A stretch of DNA of 64,000 nt from JAHEDH01 sp963753285 (GCA_963753285.1 CAVWBT010000016.1:1-64000), one strand, 5' to 3'; positions 47,454 to 56,615 are shown, numbered from the stretch's first letter. The notes: a model not told the origin generated them from the sequence alone. Made by a program: numbers and translations.

Positions 47454-47801
47454 TCAGCCCAGGAGTTCACGCACGTCGAGGACGATCAAGACGAGCAGGA
47501 ATGCGATCATCGAGACGTGAAGCACGGTGATCGGCCGGCGCAACCGGTGACCTGAGCGCCAGAATCTCCGCAGGCTGTAGACGTTCGCACCGATCGCGAT
47601 CACGCCGATCCCGAGTCCTAGCCCGGGACCGACCCCTGGAGCGAGTCCGATGAACGGCGTCGCGAACGGCAACACCAGGTACGTCAGCGTGCAGCGAATC
47701 GCCGAGATCAGCATCGAGACGCTGAATGCTCTCTCGGCTCTCGTCGATGCAGCAGGCGGGGGATTCAACGACGTTGCGATGTCGTCAGGAGCGGCCGTCA
47801 T
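47454..47801 (-). CDS. conserved three-TM membrane protein
   Basis: About 115 residues: SVSMLISAIRCTLTYLVLPF, GVGPGLGLGIGVIAIGANVY, SLRRFWRSGHRLRRP and TVLHVSMIAFLLVLIVLDV. The RCTLTYLVLPF and H-RLRRPI patterns recur in actinobacterial proteins of unknown function. ATG 47801 chosen. Confidence 0.7.
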   Translation of the reverse strand: MTAAPDDIATSLNPPPAASTRAERAFSVSMLISAIRCTLTYLVLPFATPFIGLAPGVGPGLGLGIGVIAIGANVYSLRRFWRSGHRLRRPITVLHVSMIAFLLVLIVLDVRELLG

Positions 47802-48078
47802 CCATGATTCCGGGTCGGTGGGGACGAGGCTACCTGCACCGGTGGACCATGCCGAATGAACCCTGGGTATCGCCGACTCCTCGAGAAGCGGTGGTTCCGG
47901 GTTCGGTGCTCCCGGCGATGTCAGCCACACGGAACCGTCCGTAGCGGATTGATTCCTCGAGCAGGGACCCAAAACCCGCGCTATCTGTCCGGCGCGCACT
48001 CGCCATCCATTTGTAGGATCCGGCGCACAAATCGCCGGGGATCATGGCCGGCTGGGAGTCTCGAGAGGGAGGGGCAAC

Positions 48079-48621
48079 ATGAAATCGTTCACCTTGGCGT
48101 TGGTATTCGTCCTCGTTGCATGTGGCGGCGGGACGGACACGGCGTCCGACAGCCAACCCGACACGTCGGAGCCGCCGGTGGCAACAACCGCTGCTGCAGT
48201 CACGACGGCGGCGGAGACGGCACCGACGACCGTTGCAGCCACCCAGGCACCGGAGGCAACCGGGGATCCGGGGATCACGCTGGTCATCGGCGACAAGACA
48301 TGGGATTTCGAACGGGCGATGTGTGCCTACTACGACGCACCGGCAGGCGAGCCAGGGTCGAGATGGAACGTGTCGGCCATCAAGAACAATTCCTTCTCTA
48401 CGCCCGACATCCAGGTGTACGTGAACTGGGAGGACCCCGACACCTATCTCAGCCTCAACGATTTCGACACCGGCGAGGAATGGAACGCCGAATCGGAATC
48501 GCTGACCATCGAAGTCGACGGTGACGAGATCACTGCGACCGCCACATTCGCATCCGGAACCGGCGAGACCGCCGAAGGGAGCCTCACGGCAAGGTGCCAG
48601 TCCTGGGCGGCCGCCGGGTGA
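48079..48621 (+). CDS. secreted lipoprotein of unknown function
   Basis: A 180-residue lipoprotein: SFTLALVFVLVACGGGTDTA with lipobox LVAC, a Thr/Ala-rich linker, then a ~110-residue domain (LVIGDKTWDFERAMCAYYDA ... ITATATFASGTGETAEGSLT). Two Cys (CAYY, ARCQSW) could form a disulfide. The fold resembles mycobacterial LpqH/19-kDa-type lipoproteins; weak call. Confidence 0.68.
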   Translation: MKSFTLALVFVLVACGGGTDTASDSQPDTSEPPVATTAAAVTTAAETAPTTVAATQAPEATGDPGITLVIGDKTWDFERAMCAYYDAPAGEPGSRWNVSAIKNNSFSTPDIQVYVNWEDPDTYLSLNDFDTGEEWNAESESLTIEVDGDEITATATFASGTGETAEGSLTARCQSWAAAG

Positions 48622-48926
48622 CGGCCCGGGGGGATTCCCCGGCAGTGACACCTCGGGTCTTCGCGCGACCCAGCAGCCCGGACGGTTGATCGCAACTCTG
48701 CTCGAAGTCGAACCGTGTGGGCTCTCCGCCGATGCGCTTCGTGCTCACGTCGAGTGACGACGTGTGCAACCAACGGCGAGGGGTGCCGTTTCGAACCGAC
48801 CGAGACGTTCGATGCGCCGTTGCCGCCCGCAGTGAACTGTCGGTTCGGACTGCTTGTGTCAGTACGGGGCATCAGAGCGTGCGAGTCGCTGGCTGCTCGG
48901 AGCCGTTGTGGCGCCAGTCCATGCGG
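48622..48926. other. 305-base gap, nothing recognised
   Basis: Convergent end region between a lipoprotein and a minus-strand gene. CCCGGGGGGATTCCCCGG just after the lipoprotein stop could form a short hairpin. No gene seen. Confidence 0.35.
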
Positions 48927-49373
48927 TCATCCTTCGACCTGACCCTCCAGCCGATCGCGGATGTCGAGCAGCCGCCGCGAAAGCCGGCGCTCGAGGATCC
49001 GGCCGATCAACCAGCCGAACGGACGCAGCGGCCCAGTCGTTTCGAGCGTTTCGTACTGGCGCAGCACGGTGTAGGCCCGCTCCGAGTGGATCGTGTAGAC
49101 GAGTTCGCCGTGCATGTGTCCGCCCCAGAAGCGCAACGCCAGCTCACGCTCCGGCGCGATCGCCGTGACTTCGGACCACATCGTCATGGTGCGCCCACAG
49201 CGCAAGCTCACGACCTCACGCCACCGCGTACCCACCTCGGTCGGACCAGGCGGGCTCTTCTCCATGAGGACCACCGGCGAACCGGGATGCGTCGCCCAGT
49301 CCTGGACGTCGGACAGCATGGCGAACACGTCGCAGGCACTTCTGGCAATCCGTACGGAGCCCTCGAATCGCAC
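48927..49373 (-). CDS. SRPBCC/polyketide cyclase-like protein
   Basis: About 148 residues: VRFEGSVRIARSACDVFAML, SDVQDWATHPGSPVVLMEKS, VGTRWREVVSLRCGRTMTMW and a C-terminal helix GRILERRLSRRLLDIRDRLE. GTG 49373 is preferred as GAGGAG lies 6 bases upstream. Ligand unknown. Confidence 0.78.
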   Translation of the reverse strand: MRFEGSVRIARSACDVFAMLSDVQDWATHPGSPVVLMEKSPPGPTEVGTRWREVVSLRCGRTMTMWSEVTAIAPERELALRFWGGHMHGELVYTIHSERAYTVLRQYETLETTGPLRPFGWLIGRILERRLSRRLLDIRDRLEGQVEG

Positions 49374-49536
49374 TGTCAGCTCCTCGCCGAACAACACCAG
49401 GCTCTCTCCGTTTGAGCACAGACGCCAGGCACGAACGTCACGAATCGCCGCACGCTGCTCGATGGCCGGTCCGGCCAAGAGTCAGGGAGCCGCCCTGTCG
49501 TGCTCTCACAACCAAGAAGACAGCGGTTCGGGCCAG

Positions 49537-49552
49537 ACCGGATCCTGGCCGA
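49537..49552 (+). repeat. 16-bp direct repeat flanking ars operon, right-hand copy at 54510
   Basis: ACCGGATCCTGGCCGA occurs here and at 54510-54525, bracketing the arsenic operon at both ends. Chance in a 64-kb GC-rich window is not negligible, but the placement is suggestive. Confidence 0.4.
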
Positions 49553-49612
49553 CTGCGGGTTCTCGCTCCTCGCCGTGTGACGCTCACCACGGTCGTGACC
49601 ACACTCGATCGT

Positions 49613-50686
49613 TCAGCGCCCACCGGTGGTCGGGTAGAAACGGCGTCGTGCCCAGAGCGCGACGTAGACGAGGCCGACCAGGACGGGGACCTCGATGAGG
49701 GGGCCTACGACGCCGGCCAGGGCCTGGCCCGAGGTGACGCCGAAGACGCCGATGGCGACGGCGATCGCGAGCTCGAAGTTGTTGCCCGCGGCGGTGAAGG
49801 CGACCGTGGTGTTCTTCGAGTACGAGAGACCGAGCCGGAGGCCGAGGGCGAAGGACATCCCCCACATGAGGGCGAAGTAGGCGAGCAGGGGGAGAGCGAT
49901 ACGGGCGACGTCGAAGGGTCGGCTCGTGATGGTCTCGCCTTGGAGGGCGAAGAGGATCACGACGGTGAACAACAGCCCGTACAGCGCCCACGGCCCCAGA
50001 CGGGGGAGGAACGTGTCCTCGTACCAGTCGACGCCGCGTGTGCGCTCACCCCAGCGACGGGTGAGGTATCCGGCAGCGAGGGGGATGCCGAGAAAGATCA
50101 GGACCGTCTTGGCGATCTCCCACATGGACACGTCGAGTGTGGCGGTGTCGAGTCCCAGCCAGCTCGGGAGGAGCTCGAGGTAGAACCAGCCGAGGACGGC
50201 GTAGGCGGCGATCTGGAACAGCGAGTTGAGGGCGACCAGCACGGCGGCGGCTTCGCGGTCGCCACAGGCGAGGTCGTTCCAGATGAGCACCATGGCGATG
50301 CAGCGGGCCAATCCCACGATGATGAGGCCGGTGCGGTACTCGGGCAGGTCGGGGAGGAGCAGCCAGGCGAGCGTGAACATCAACGCCGGACCGATGACCC
50401 AGTTGAGCGCCAACGAGGTGACCATCAACCGGCGGTCGGCGGCGACGTCGCCGATGCGCGAGTAACGGACCTTCGCCAGGACCGGGTACATCATCACCAA
50501 CAGCCCGATGGCGATCGGGAGCGAAACGGTGTCGATCTTGACGGCGTCGAGGGCGTCGTTGAGGTCTGGGAAGATACGTCCCAGGACGAGTCCCGTCGCC
50601 ATGGCCAGGCCGATCCAGAGGGGAAGAAGGCGGTCGACCACACCCAACCGTCCCGGGGTCGCGGTCGGGCGATCGGTGACGGTCAT
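49613..50686 (-). CDS. acr3: Acr3-type arsenite efflux permease
   Basis: A 357-residue, ten-helix permease exporting As(III). Signature segments: IAIGLLVMMYPVLAKVRYSR, LNWVIGPALMFTLAWLLLPD, GLARCIAMVLIWNDLACGDR (catalytic Cys region) and SYSKNTTVAFTAAGNNFELA. ATG 50686 overlaps the thioredoxin-like gene (ATGA). Last gene of the ars operon. Confidence 0.93.
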   Translation of the reverse strand: MTVTDRPTATPGRLGVVDRLLPLWIGLAMATGLVLGRIFPDLNDALDAVKIDTVSLPIAIGLLVMMYPVLAKVRYSRIGDVAADRRLMVTSLALNWVIGPALMFTLAWLLLPDLPEYRTGLIIVGLARCIAMVLIWNDLACGDREAAAVLVALNSLFQIAAYAVLGWFYLELLPSWLGLDTATLDVSMWEIAKTVLIFLGIPLAAGYLTRRWGERTRGVDWYEDTFLPRLGPWALYGLLFTVVILFALQGETITSRPFDVARIALPLLAYFALMWGMSFALGLRLGLSYSKNTTVAFTAAGNNFELAIAVAIGVFGVTSGQALAGVVGPLIEVPVLVGLVYVALWARRRFYPTTGGR

Positions 50687-50928
50687 GGAGTGGCGTGTTC
50701 GAGGAGTCGGATCAGGTCCGCCACCGTGGGGACCCGGCCCGCGAGGACGACCTGGTCGTCGACCACGAGGGCGGGTGTCGACATCACCCCCCAGCCGGCG
50801 ATCTCGCCGTAGTCGGTGACCTTCTCGATGTCGGCTTCGACTCCGAGGGCGGTCAGAGCTTCGGCGGTGCGCGCTTCGAGCGTCTTGCAGTTGGCGCATC
50901 CGGATCCGAGCACCTTGACGTTGTTCAT
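50683..50928 (-). CDS. thioredoxin-like small disulfide protein
   Basis: An 81-residue redox protein: KVLGSGCANCKTLEARTAEA with a CxxC centre, GVMSTPALVVDDQVVLAGRV with the cis-Pro loop. The family (redox-active disulfide protein 2) often accompanies ArsP-type permeases. It may reduce ArsC or deliver As(III). Confidence 0.88.
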   Translation of the reverse strand: MNNVKVLGSGCANCKTLEARTAEALTALGVEADIEKVTDYGEIAGWGVMSTPALVVDDQVVLAGRVPTVADLIRLLEHATP

Positions 50929-50938
50929 CTGCTTCTCC

Positions 50939-51989
50939 TCACAGGACGGTGTTGAACAGGAACCCCACGGCGAGGATGCCGACGGCGACCACTGCCACGA
51001 AGGTGGCGAGCAGTCTCGGCTTGAGCACCCGCCGCAGCAGGATCATCTCGGGGACCGACAGGGCCACGACCGACATCATGAAGGCGAGGACGGTGCCCAT
51101 GGCGAGCCCCTTGGCGTGCAGCGCCTCCACCAGTGGGAGGATGCCTGCAGCATTGGAGTAGAGGGGCACGCCGAAGACGACCGCGGCGGGGACGGCGAGC
51201 GGATTGTCGGGCCCGGCCACGTCGGCGAAGAAGTCCTCGGGCACCCAACCGTGGATGGCGGCTCCGACTCCGATCCCGACGACCAGATACGGCCAGATCT
51301 TGCCGATGATGGTGCGGACCTCTTCTCGTCCGATCGCCAGCCGTTCTGACCAGGACAGTCCGGCCGACGGGTCGATGGGCCGGCCGCGCAAGGTGGTTTC
51401 GAACACGAACGGCTCCACCCACCGCTCGAGCTGCAGACGTCCGATGATCCAGCCGGCCACGACTGCGATCGTCATGCCGGCAGCGACGTACATCGCGGCG
51501 ACCTGCCAGCCGAACAGCCCGTAGAGCAGGACGATGGCGACCTCGTTGACCATCGGCGAGGCGATGAGGAAGCTCATCGTCACCCCCAACGGGACGCCGG
51601 CGGCGACGAAACCGATGAATCCGGGGACCGCAGAGCACGAACAGAACGGGGTGGCGACCCCGAGTCCGGCGGCCGCAACGTTGCCGACGCCCTCCCTCCG
51701 GCCACCCAGCAGGGCGCGGGTGCGTTCCACACTCATGAAACTCCTGAGCACGGTGACGGCGAAGATGATCCCACTCAGCAACAGCAGGATCTTGGTCGTG
51801 TCGTACACGAAGAACTCGACCGCCGAGCCGAACCTCGTCTCCAAATCGAGGCCAGAGACGTCGCCGATCAGCCAGCGCCACCAGCGGGCGTTCACCGCAT
51901 AGGCGACAGTCCAGGCCGCCACTGCGACGGCGAGACCGAGCCAGGGTGACCGCACTCGAGGTCCGGTGTCGGTCTTCGTCGCCGTCACC
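50939..51989 (-). CDS. arsP: ArsP/DUF318-type permease
   Basis: About 350 residues, eight hydrophobic segments. The PF03773 motif GVATPFCSCSAVPGFIGFVA is intact, with FLIASPMVNEVAIVLL and PLYSNAAGILPLVEALHAKG. ArsP proteins export trivalent organoarsenicals; the SO_0444-like branch has unknown substrate. GTG 51989 overlaps the ArsR stop (GTGA). Confidence 0.88.
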
Positions 51990-52296
51990 GGTCCCTCCGG
52001 GCGTCGAGGGCGGCCGGAAGGGCGTCGGCGACGATTCGATCTGCCTCGGGGTTGAGCCGGTAGTCGACCCAGCGTCCCCGGCGGTTCGCTGCCACCAGGT
52101 CTGCCTCGCGCAGCACCCTCAGGTGGTATGACAAGAGGTTCGGGGCGACGTCGGCGATGCGCTCCTGGATCTCGCAGACGCACCACAGTTCGGAAGAGAG
52201 TGCGTCGAGGATCCGGAGGCGGATCGGGTCGCTGAGGGCGGCGAAGACACCGGCCCTCGTTTCAACCGGTGTTGATTCAAGGCTGATTGAACTCAC
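51985..52296 (-). CDS. arsR: ArsR arsenite-responsive repressor
   Basis: A 103-residue winged-helix repressor: FAALSDPIRLRILDALSSEL, WCVCEIQERI with the metal-binding CVC, and LLSYHLRVLREADLVAANRR. An operator lies over its first codons, so either the start is internal or the transcript is leaderless. First gene of the second ars segment. Confidence 0.92.
   Translation of the reverse strand: MSSISLESTPVETRAGVFAALSDPIRLRILDALSSELWCVCEIQERIADVAPNLLSYHLRVLREADLVAANRRGRWVDYRLNPEADRIVADALPAALDARRDR
52276..52291 (-). promoter_or_regulatory. ArsR operator TTCAA-n6-TTGAA
   Basis: Perfect 5-bp arms with a 6-bp spacer, typical of ArsR sites. It overlaps codons 2-7 of the annotated arsR frame. Confidence 0.65.
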
Positions 52297-52362
52297 ACCG
52301 CCATCATCTATGCGGTTCGACCATCCTGGTAGTGACGGATGACCCGTTCCGCGGGCCTTGGG

Positions 52363-53067
52363 TCAGTCGACGGAGTGGGGGACGACGACCTGATCGGCGA
52401 CCTGTTCGATGCTGGGAAACAGATAGTGGATGAGGCCGACTGCGAGGAGGGTGCCCACCAGCTCGGCGATGATGAAGCCCGGGGCCGAAGCGGGCAGGAT
52501 CCCGGTGAAGGTGTCGGTGATCGTGCGGGCGATGGTGACGGCGGGATTGGCGAAGCTGGTGGACGAGGTGAAGTAGTAGGCACCGGCGATGTAGCCGCCG
52601 ACGGCGAAGGCGACGACTGCCCCCCGCCCGGCCCTGACCAGTCCGAAGATCACCAGTAACAGGCCGGCCGTCGCCACGATCTCGGCGAGCCAGAGATGTG
52701 ACCCAGAACGCTCGGTCGTCGACCATGCGGCGGCCGGGAGATCGAACATCAGGTTGGCGACGACGACCCCGGCGATGCCACCCGTGATCTGGGCGATGAT
52801 GTAGCCGGCGGTCTCGCGGGAGGTGAGGCCACCGAAGGCGCGGTCGGCGAGCGTCACGGCGGGGTTGAGATGTGCGCCGGACACCGAGCCGAGCGCGAGG
52901 ATGATGGCTGCCAGAGCGCCGGCCGTCGCCAGAGCGTTCTGCAACAATTGCAGTCCGGGGTCGACCGACAGCGTCTCGGCCATGATCCCGGATCCGACGA
53001 TGGCGGCCAGCAGGAAGCCGGTCCCGACGAACTCGGCGGTCATTCGCCTGGCCAGCGTGTGGGTCAC
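52363..53067 (-). CDS. MIP channel of the ars operon (AqpS-like)
   Basis: A 234-residue MIP protein with both NPA motifs, VSGAHLNPAVTLADRAFGGL and TSSTSFANPAVTIARTITDT. Members encoded beside ArsC conduct arsenite or methylarsenicals out of the cell. GTG 53067 overlaps the arsC stop (GTGA); ATG 53043 is an alternative. Confidence 0.88.
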   Translation of the reverse strand: MTHTLARRMTAEFVGTGFLLAAIVGSGIMAETLSVDPGLQLLQNALATAGALAAIILALGSVSGAHLNPAVTLADRAFGGLTSRETAGYIIAQITGGIAGVVVANLMFDLPAAAWSTTERSGSHLWLAEIVATAGLLLVIFGLVRAGRGAVVAFAVGGYIAGAYYFTSSTSFANPAVTIARTITDTFTGILPASAPGFIIAELVGTLLAVGLIHYLFPSIEQVADQVVVPHSVD

Positions 53068-53480
53068 GTCCGAGTGGGGATGTCGAGGCTCGCCATGAGT
53101 GCACGGACGCGGGCTTCGATGTCGTCTCGCACTTCGCGGACGACCTCGATCGGCTTCCCGGCGGGATCGGTCAGCTCCCAATCCTCGTAGCGCTTGCCCG
53201 GGAACACCGGGCAGGTGTCGCCGCATCCCATGGTGACGACCACGTCCGCCGCCTCGACGATCTCGTCGGTCCATGACCGAGGAAGCTCGTTGGAGATGTC
53301 GATCCCGACCTCTGCCATTGCCTCCACGGCGGTCGGGTTGACCGCGCTGCCGGGATTCGATCCGCCCGAGAAGACGTCCACGGCGTCACCGGCGAAATGG
53401 CGGAGCCAGGCCGCCGCCATCTGCGATCGGCCGGCGTTGTGGACGCACAGGAAGAGCACGGAGGGGGTGTGGTCGGTCAT
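53064..53480 (-). CDS. arsC: thioredoxin- or mycothiol-coupled arsenate reductase ArsC
   Basis: A 138-residue LMW-PTP-type reductase: SVLFLCVHNAGRSQMAAAWL with CX5R, and the later MGCGDTCPVFPGKRYEDWEL carrying the second Cys pair. It converts arsenate to arsenite for export by Acr3 or the MIP channel. ATG 53480 follows GGAG and overlaps a 31-codon ORF. Confidence 0.93.
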   Translation of the reverse strand: MTDHTPSVLFLCVHNAGRSQMAAAWLRHFAGDAVDVFSGGSNPGSAVNPTAVEAMAEVGIDISNELPRSWTDEIVEAADVVVTMGCGDTCPVFPGKRYEDWELTDPAGKPIEVVREVRDDIEARVRALMASLDIPTRT

Positions 53481-53572
53481 GGGTTGCTCCAACAGTTGGG
53501 CGAGGGTTCGAAGTCGGTTGCGGGCAGTTCTCTCGACGATGATCGGAACGTGAGTCGGTCGTCGTCCGTCAT
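53477..53572 (-). CDS. 31-residue ORF coupled on both sides in ars operon
   Basis: ATG 53572 overlaps the stop of the ArsR-ArsC fusion and its own TGA overlaps the arsC ATG, so ATGA junctions occur at both ends. It encodes MTDDDRLTFRSSSRELPATD and a short tail with one Cys. Either a real small protein or a coupling frame that passes ribosomes to arsC. Confidence 0.55.
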   Translation of the reverse strand: MTDDDRLTFRSSSRELPATDFEPSPNCWSNP

Positions 53573-54225
53573 CGAGTGGCCTCCCTGGTGAGCACGTCGA
53601 TTCGGGAGCGGAGTCGACCGAGAGCCAGGTCGAAGGCCTCGGGGCGGGGATCCTCGATCGGGTCGAGAGTCGACCAGTGCCACCAGTCTTCGCCTGTCTC
53701 GAGTTCCTCGTGCGCCCTGTCGCACACGGTGACCACCAGGGCAGGTTCGACTGTGATCTCGTCGAGCGAGCGTGGCGCCGCCCGCGAGAGGTCGAGACCC
53801 GCTCGTGCCGCCGCCTCGACCGCGCCGGGCGCGACCCGTTCCGCCGGGTGGGTGCCTGCGCTCACAGCGACCCCGCCCGTCATCCGGCGCCAGAGGGCGG
53901 CGGCGAGCTGCGAGCGCGCCGAGTTGTGGGTGCAGACGAACAACACCGGGCCGGTCGGAAGCCGAACACCGACGGTCAGCTCACTCAGGGTCTCATGGCG
54001 GAGCCTCACGTACCGGCGGCGGCCATCGCCAGACGAGACCTCGCGTTCGATGAGGTGTGCGTGTTCGAGCACGTCGAGGTGATGTGCAAGGAGATTCGAC
54101 GCCAGTCCATGTCGAGTCGACAGTTCGCTTGGAGACCGGTCGGAAGCTGCCAGGTCATCGACCATCGCCAGCCGAACCGGGTCGCCCAATGCTGCAAATC
54201 CCAGTGCCCGTTCTGTCACGTCCAT
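53569..54225 (-). CDS. ArsR-ArsC fusion protein
   Basis: A 218-residue fusion. Residues 1-95: ArsR winged helix (ALGFAALGDPVRLAMVDDLA, NLLAHHLDVLEHAHLIEREV) lacking an obvious CxC site. Residues ~100-218: LMW-PTP domain (TGPVLFVCTHNSARSQLAAA, CX5R) with second Cys in VVTVCDRAHEELETG. It may sense arsenate or its reduced state directly. First gene of the operon, behind a palindrome. Confidence 0.92.
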   Translation of the reverse strand: MDVTERALGFAALGDPVRLAMVDDLAASDRSPSELSTRHGLASNLLAHHLDVLEHAHLIEREVSSGDGRRRYVRLRHETLSELTVGVRLPTGPVLFVCTHNSARSQLAAALWRRMTGGVAVSAGTHPAERVAPGAVEAAARAGLDLSRAAPRSLDEITVEPALVVTVCDRAHEELETGEDWWHWSTLDPIEDPRPEAFDLALGRLRSRIDVLTREATR

Positions 54226-54239
54226 GATGAGATCATATC

Positions 54240-54259
54240 GACTCAAGCGAAGTTGAGTC
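54240..54259 (-). promoter_or_regulatory. ArsR operator GACTCAA-n6-TTGAGTC
   Basis: Seven-bp perfect arms, 15 bases ahead of the fusion-gene start. The core TCAA-n6-TTGA is shared with the site at 52276, so both regulators could recognise both sites. Confidence 0.75.
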
Positions 54260-54286
54260 AATGACTGCCGAGATAGCGACCGAGCA

Positions 54287-54457
54287 TCACCCGAACAGCA
54301 CGAATGCGACGGCTGCCGCCGCCAAGAGAACGAACGCGAGTACGGCGATGGCGATCACGAAGTCGCGAGCGGGACCAAGGCGCACGACCAGTATCGGGAT
54401 CGAGTTCCGGTCCCGGGACCTGGGTGACTTCTCAGGAGACTCCTGCTGCACCGCCAC
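54287..54457 (-). CDS. small single-TM protein
   Basis: About 56 residues: a charged N-terminus (QQESPEKSPRSRDRNS), PILVVRLGPARDFVIAIAVL and a hydrophobic run AFVLLAAAAVAFVLFG at the end. GTG 54457 or a nearby TTG. Function unknown. Confidence 0.42.
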   Translation of the reverse strand: MAVQQESPEKSPRSRDRNSIPILVVRLGPARDFVIAIAVLAFVLLAAAAVAFVLFG

Positions 54458-54509
54458 ATGCTCCAACGTAGCGTTCTGTCCCACAGCAGTGGCACGTGTG
54501 TGGTGATAC

Positions 54510-54525
54510 ACCGGATCCTGGCCGA
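54510..54525 (+). repeat. 16-bp direct repeat, second copy
   Basis: Same ACCGGATCCTGGCCGA as at 49537. See that entry. Confidence 0.4.
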
Positions 54526-54675
54526 TGATGAAGGTATGGCGCCGGTCAGGAGGGACTGCCGGACTCGATCGCAGCGTGAGGACAGTCCGCAGCCGCTGTC
54601 CTGCGCGCCGATTCGAGGGACGATGCGTTCCTTTCCCCTCGACCGTCGGTTCGTCGATCGACTCGCTGCCTGGTA

Positions 54676-56523
54676 CTAGACGTACCCGTAGGTCTCGGCC
54701 CGCTCGTCGAGGACGTCGATGACCTTCGTGCGGAGCTCGTCGAAGAACTCGGGCGTGTTGAAGTAGGGGAGTTTGCTGCCGCGAGCGGGCTGGTGGGCCT
54801 CGGCGGGGAGCGCATAGTCCTCCACCTCGAACCCGACTCGGCGCTCGACCGTGTAACCGCGCACCCAGGTGCGGTCGACCGCCCCCCGGAGGTCGTCGGC
54901 GGTCACGTCGAGCCCGGCGGCGACACCGAGCGCCTCGGCGATCATCACCGGGTTGAGGGCGGCGAACTTGCACATTCCGGTCATGTCGTCCAGCAGGATC
55001 ATCGGGCCGCGGTTGGTGATGGCATCCACCCAGTAGTCCATCCCCGTCTCCCGCTCCAGGATGACCAGGATGAATGTCCTCATCGACATGTGTCCGCCCG
55101 CCAGCGCCCACGGGTACCCGGGATTGGAATGCGGCACGTATGCCGGGAACTCGACGCCCTTCGACTGCATGGCGAAGTCGAGTGAGCCCGTCCTCATCGC
55201 AAACCGGAGCACACCTTCACCCACCTCGGGCAGGCGCCCCTCGGCGACGGCGTCGATCGCAGCCATGACGCCGTCGTAATCGCCATAGGAGAGCCCGTCG
55301 GCGAACTGGTTGTCGGGGTTGCGCTGGTTCCACTCCATGATGTGGCCGAGACTCACGCCGAGCGAGATCGAGTCCATCGCCAGCTCGTCGACCAGCGCCA
55401 CGATGTCGAGCGCCTTGTCGACGTCGTAGATACCCAGATTCGACGACAACAGGATGAACGGCTCGTAGTCGACCTTGGTGCGGAACGGTCCGGCCTCACC
55501 GTTGGCGTCGTCGTAGATGTTCTTGTGGCATCTGATCCCGCACAGGTAGCAGCTCTCCGCCTTGATCTCGTACGGGCCCTTCTCCACCTCTTTGCGGGTC
55601 AGCGCCACGCCCTGGTCGGTTCCGGTTGGGTTGAAGTTGTATTCGGGCAGCACCCCGTTCTCGTGCTGGAGCGGCACCTGGCGCCACGTTCCCCCGGCGC
55701 CGTCGTCGCGGTAGGGCCAGCTTCCCTTGCCGAGGTTGACTTCCTTGTTGATGTCCTTCAACCCACGTGAGCGGACGTTCGGGTTGGGTCCGTCGGCGGC
55801 GATCGCGTACAGGTTCTTCGAGGCGAGCACACCGCCGTATCCGCCCCGACCGCAGAAGCGGGCCTTCGGATCACCGGTCTTCAACTGGTTCTCGGTGGAG
55901 AGGGCGATCGAGGCGTAGCGGACGGTCTCGTAGTTCTGCGCTGCAGGTCCGATCACGGCGAAGTGGGCGTCCGGATACCGCTCGTGGAGGGTCAAGATCC
56001 GTTTGTTGACGTGCAGTTCCCCCAGGTCGGAGGCGTCGAGGAACGCGAAGTCGGCCGGTCCGCCCGGCCCCTCGGGGTCTTCCGAAGTGGTGAGATGGAT
56101 CATCCTCGGTGAAGAGGCTCGACCGGTGAAGATCACCTCGTCGATCCCCAGCCCGCGCAGCTTGGTGCCGAACTTGCCGCTTCCGGCGCTCCACATGAGC
56201 CCGGGCTTCCCGCTGCGGGACATCTTGAGCGGCGAATAGCCGTGGAAGTAGGTGCGGAGACCGGTCATCACCCGGGTGCCGCTGAGCAGGCCCAGGTTCA
56301 TGACGATTGGCGCCGCCGGGTCATAGGCGTCGTCGACCTCGACTTCGGCCAGCAGCTTGGTCGCCCTGGCGATCCCTCCCAGCGCGTCCTCGAGGTCCTC
56401 ACATTGCACGCGTTCGAAGCGCACCGTTTCGGTGGTGAGGTCTACGTGGTACCGGTTCACCGAGAAGGCAGTGGGCGGCTTCAAGGCGGACTCTGTGGTC
56501 TCGTGTTCAGTCTCTACTGGCAT
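54676..56523 (-). CDS. tungsten aldehyde:ferredoxin oxidoreductase (AOR)
   Basis: An intact 615-residue AOR, oxidising aldehydes to acids (or the reverse) with a tungsto-bispterin and a 4Fe-4S cluster. Cluster ligands are C325, C328, C332 (CYLCGIRC) and C518 (MTGMCKFAALNP), matching the C-x2-C-x3-C...C pattern of archaeal AOR. The pterin-binding stretch RFCGRGGYGGVLASKNLYAI is present. No signal peptide, so cytoplasmic. The same-strand cofactor genes upstream suggest dedicated maturation. Confidence 0.94.
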   Translation of the reverse strand: MPVETEHETTESALKPPTAFSVNRYHVDLTTETVRFERVQCEDLEDALGGIARATKLLAEVEVDDAYDPAAPIVMNLGLLSGTRVMTGLRTYFHGYSPLKMSRSGKPGLMWSAGSGKFGTKLRGLGIDEVIFTGRASSPRMIHLTTSEDPEGPGGPADFAFLDASDLGELHVNKRILTLHERYPDAHFAVIGPAAQNYETVRYASIALSTENQLKTGDPKARFCGRGGYGGVLASKNLYAIAADGPNPNVRSRGLKDINKEVNLGKGSWPYRDDGAGGTWRQVPLQHENGVLPEYNFNPTGTDQGVALTRKEVEKGPYEIKAESCYLCGIRCHKNIYDDANGEAGPFRTKVDYEPFILLSSNLGIYDVDKALDIVALVDELAMDSISLGVSLGHIMEWNQRNPDNQFADGLSYGDYDGVMAAIDAVAEGRLPEVGEGVLRFAMRTGSLDFAMQSKGVEFPAYVPHSNPGYPWALAGGHMSMRTFILVILERETGMDYWVDAITNRGPMILLDDMTGMCKFAALNPVMIAEALGVAAGLDVTADDLRGAVDRTWVRGYTVERRVGFEVEDYALPAEAHQPARGSKLPYFNTPEFFDELRTKVIDVLDERAETYGYV

Positions 56524-56615
56524 CCCGACTACTTCCGATGGACTGTGATTGGATCGTAATGGATCGCCGGTCGACGAGACCCACGCGACCAGACAGCTTC
56601 AAAGGATCACAGACC

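Noticed and set aside
49412..50812. 466-codon plus-strand frame rich in Glu/Gly
   Set aside because: Antisense to acr3 and the thioredoxin-like gene; low-complexity shadow.
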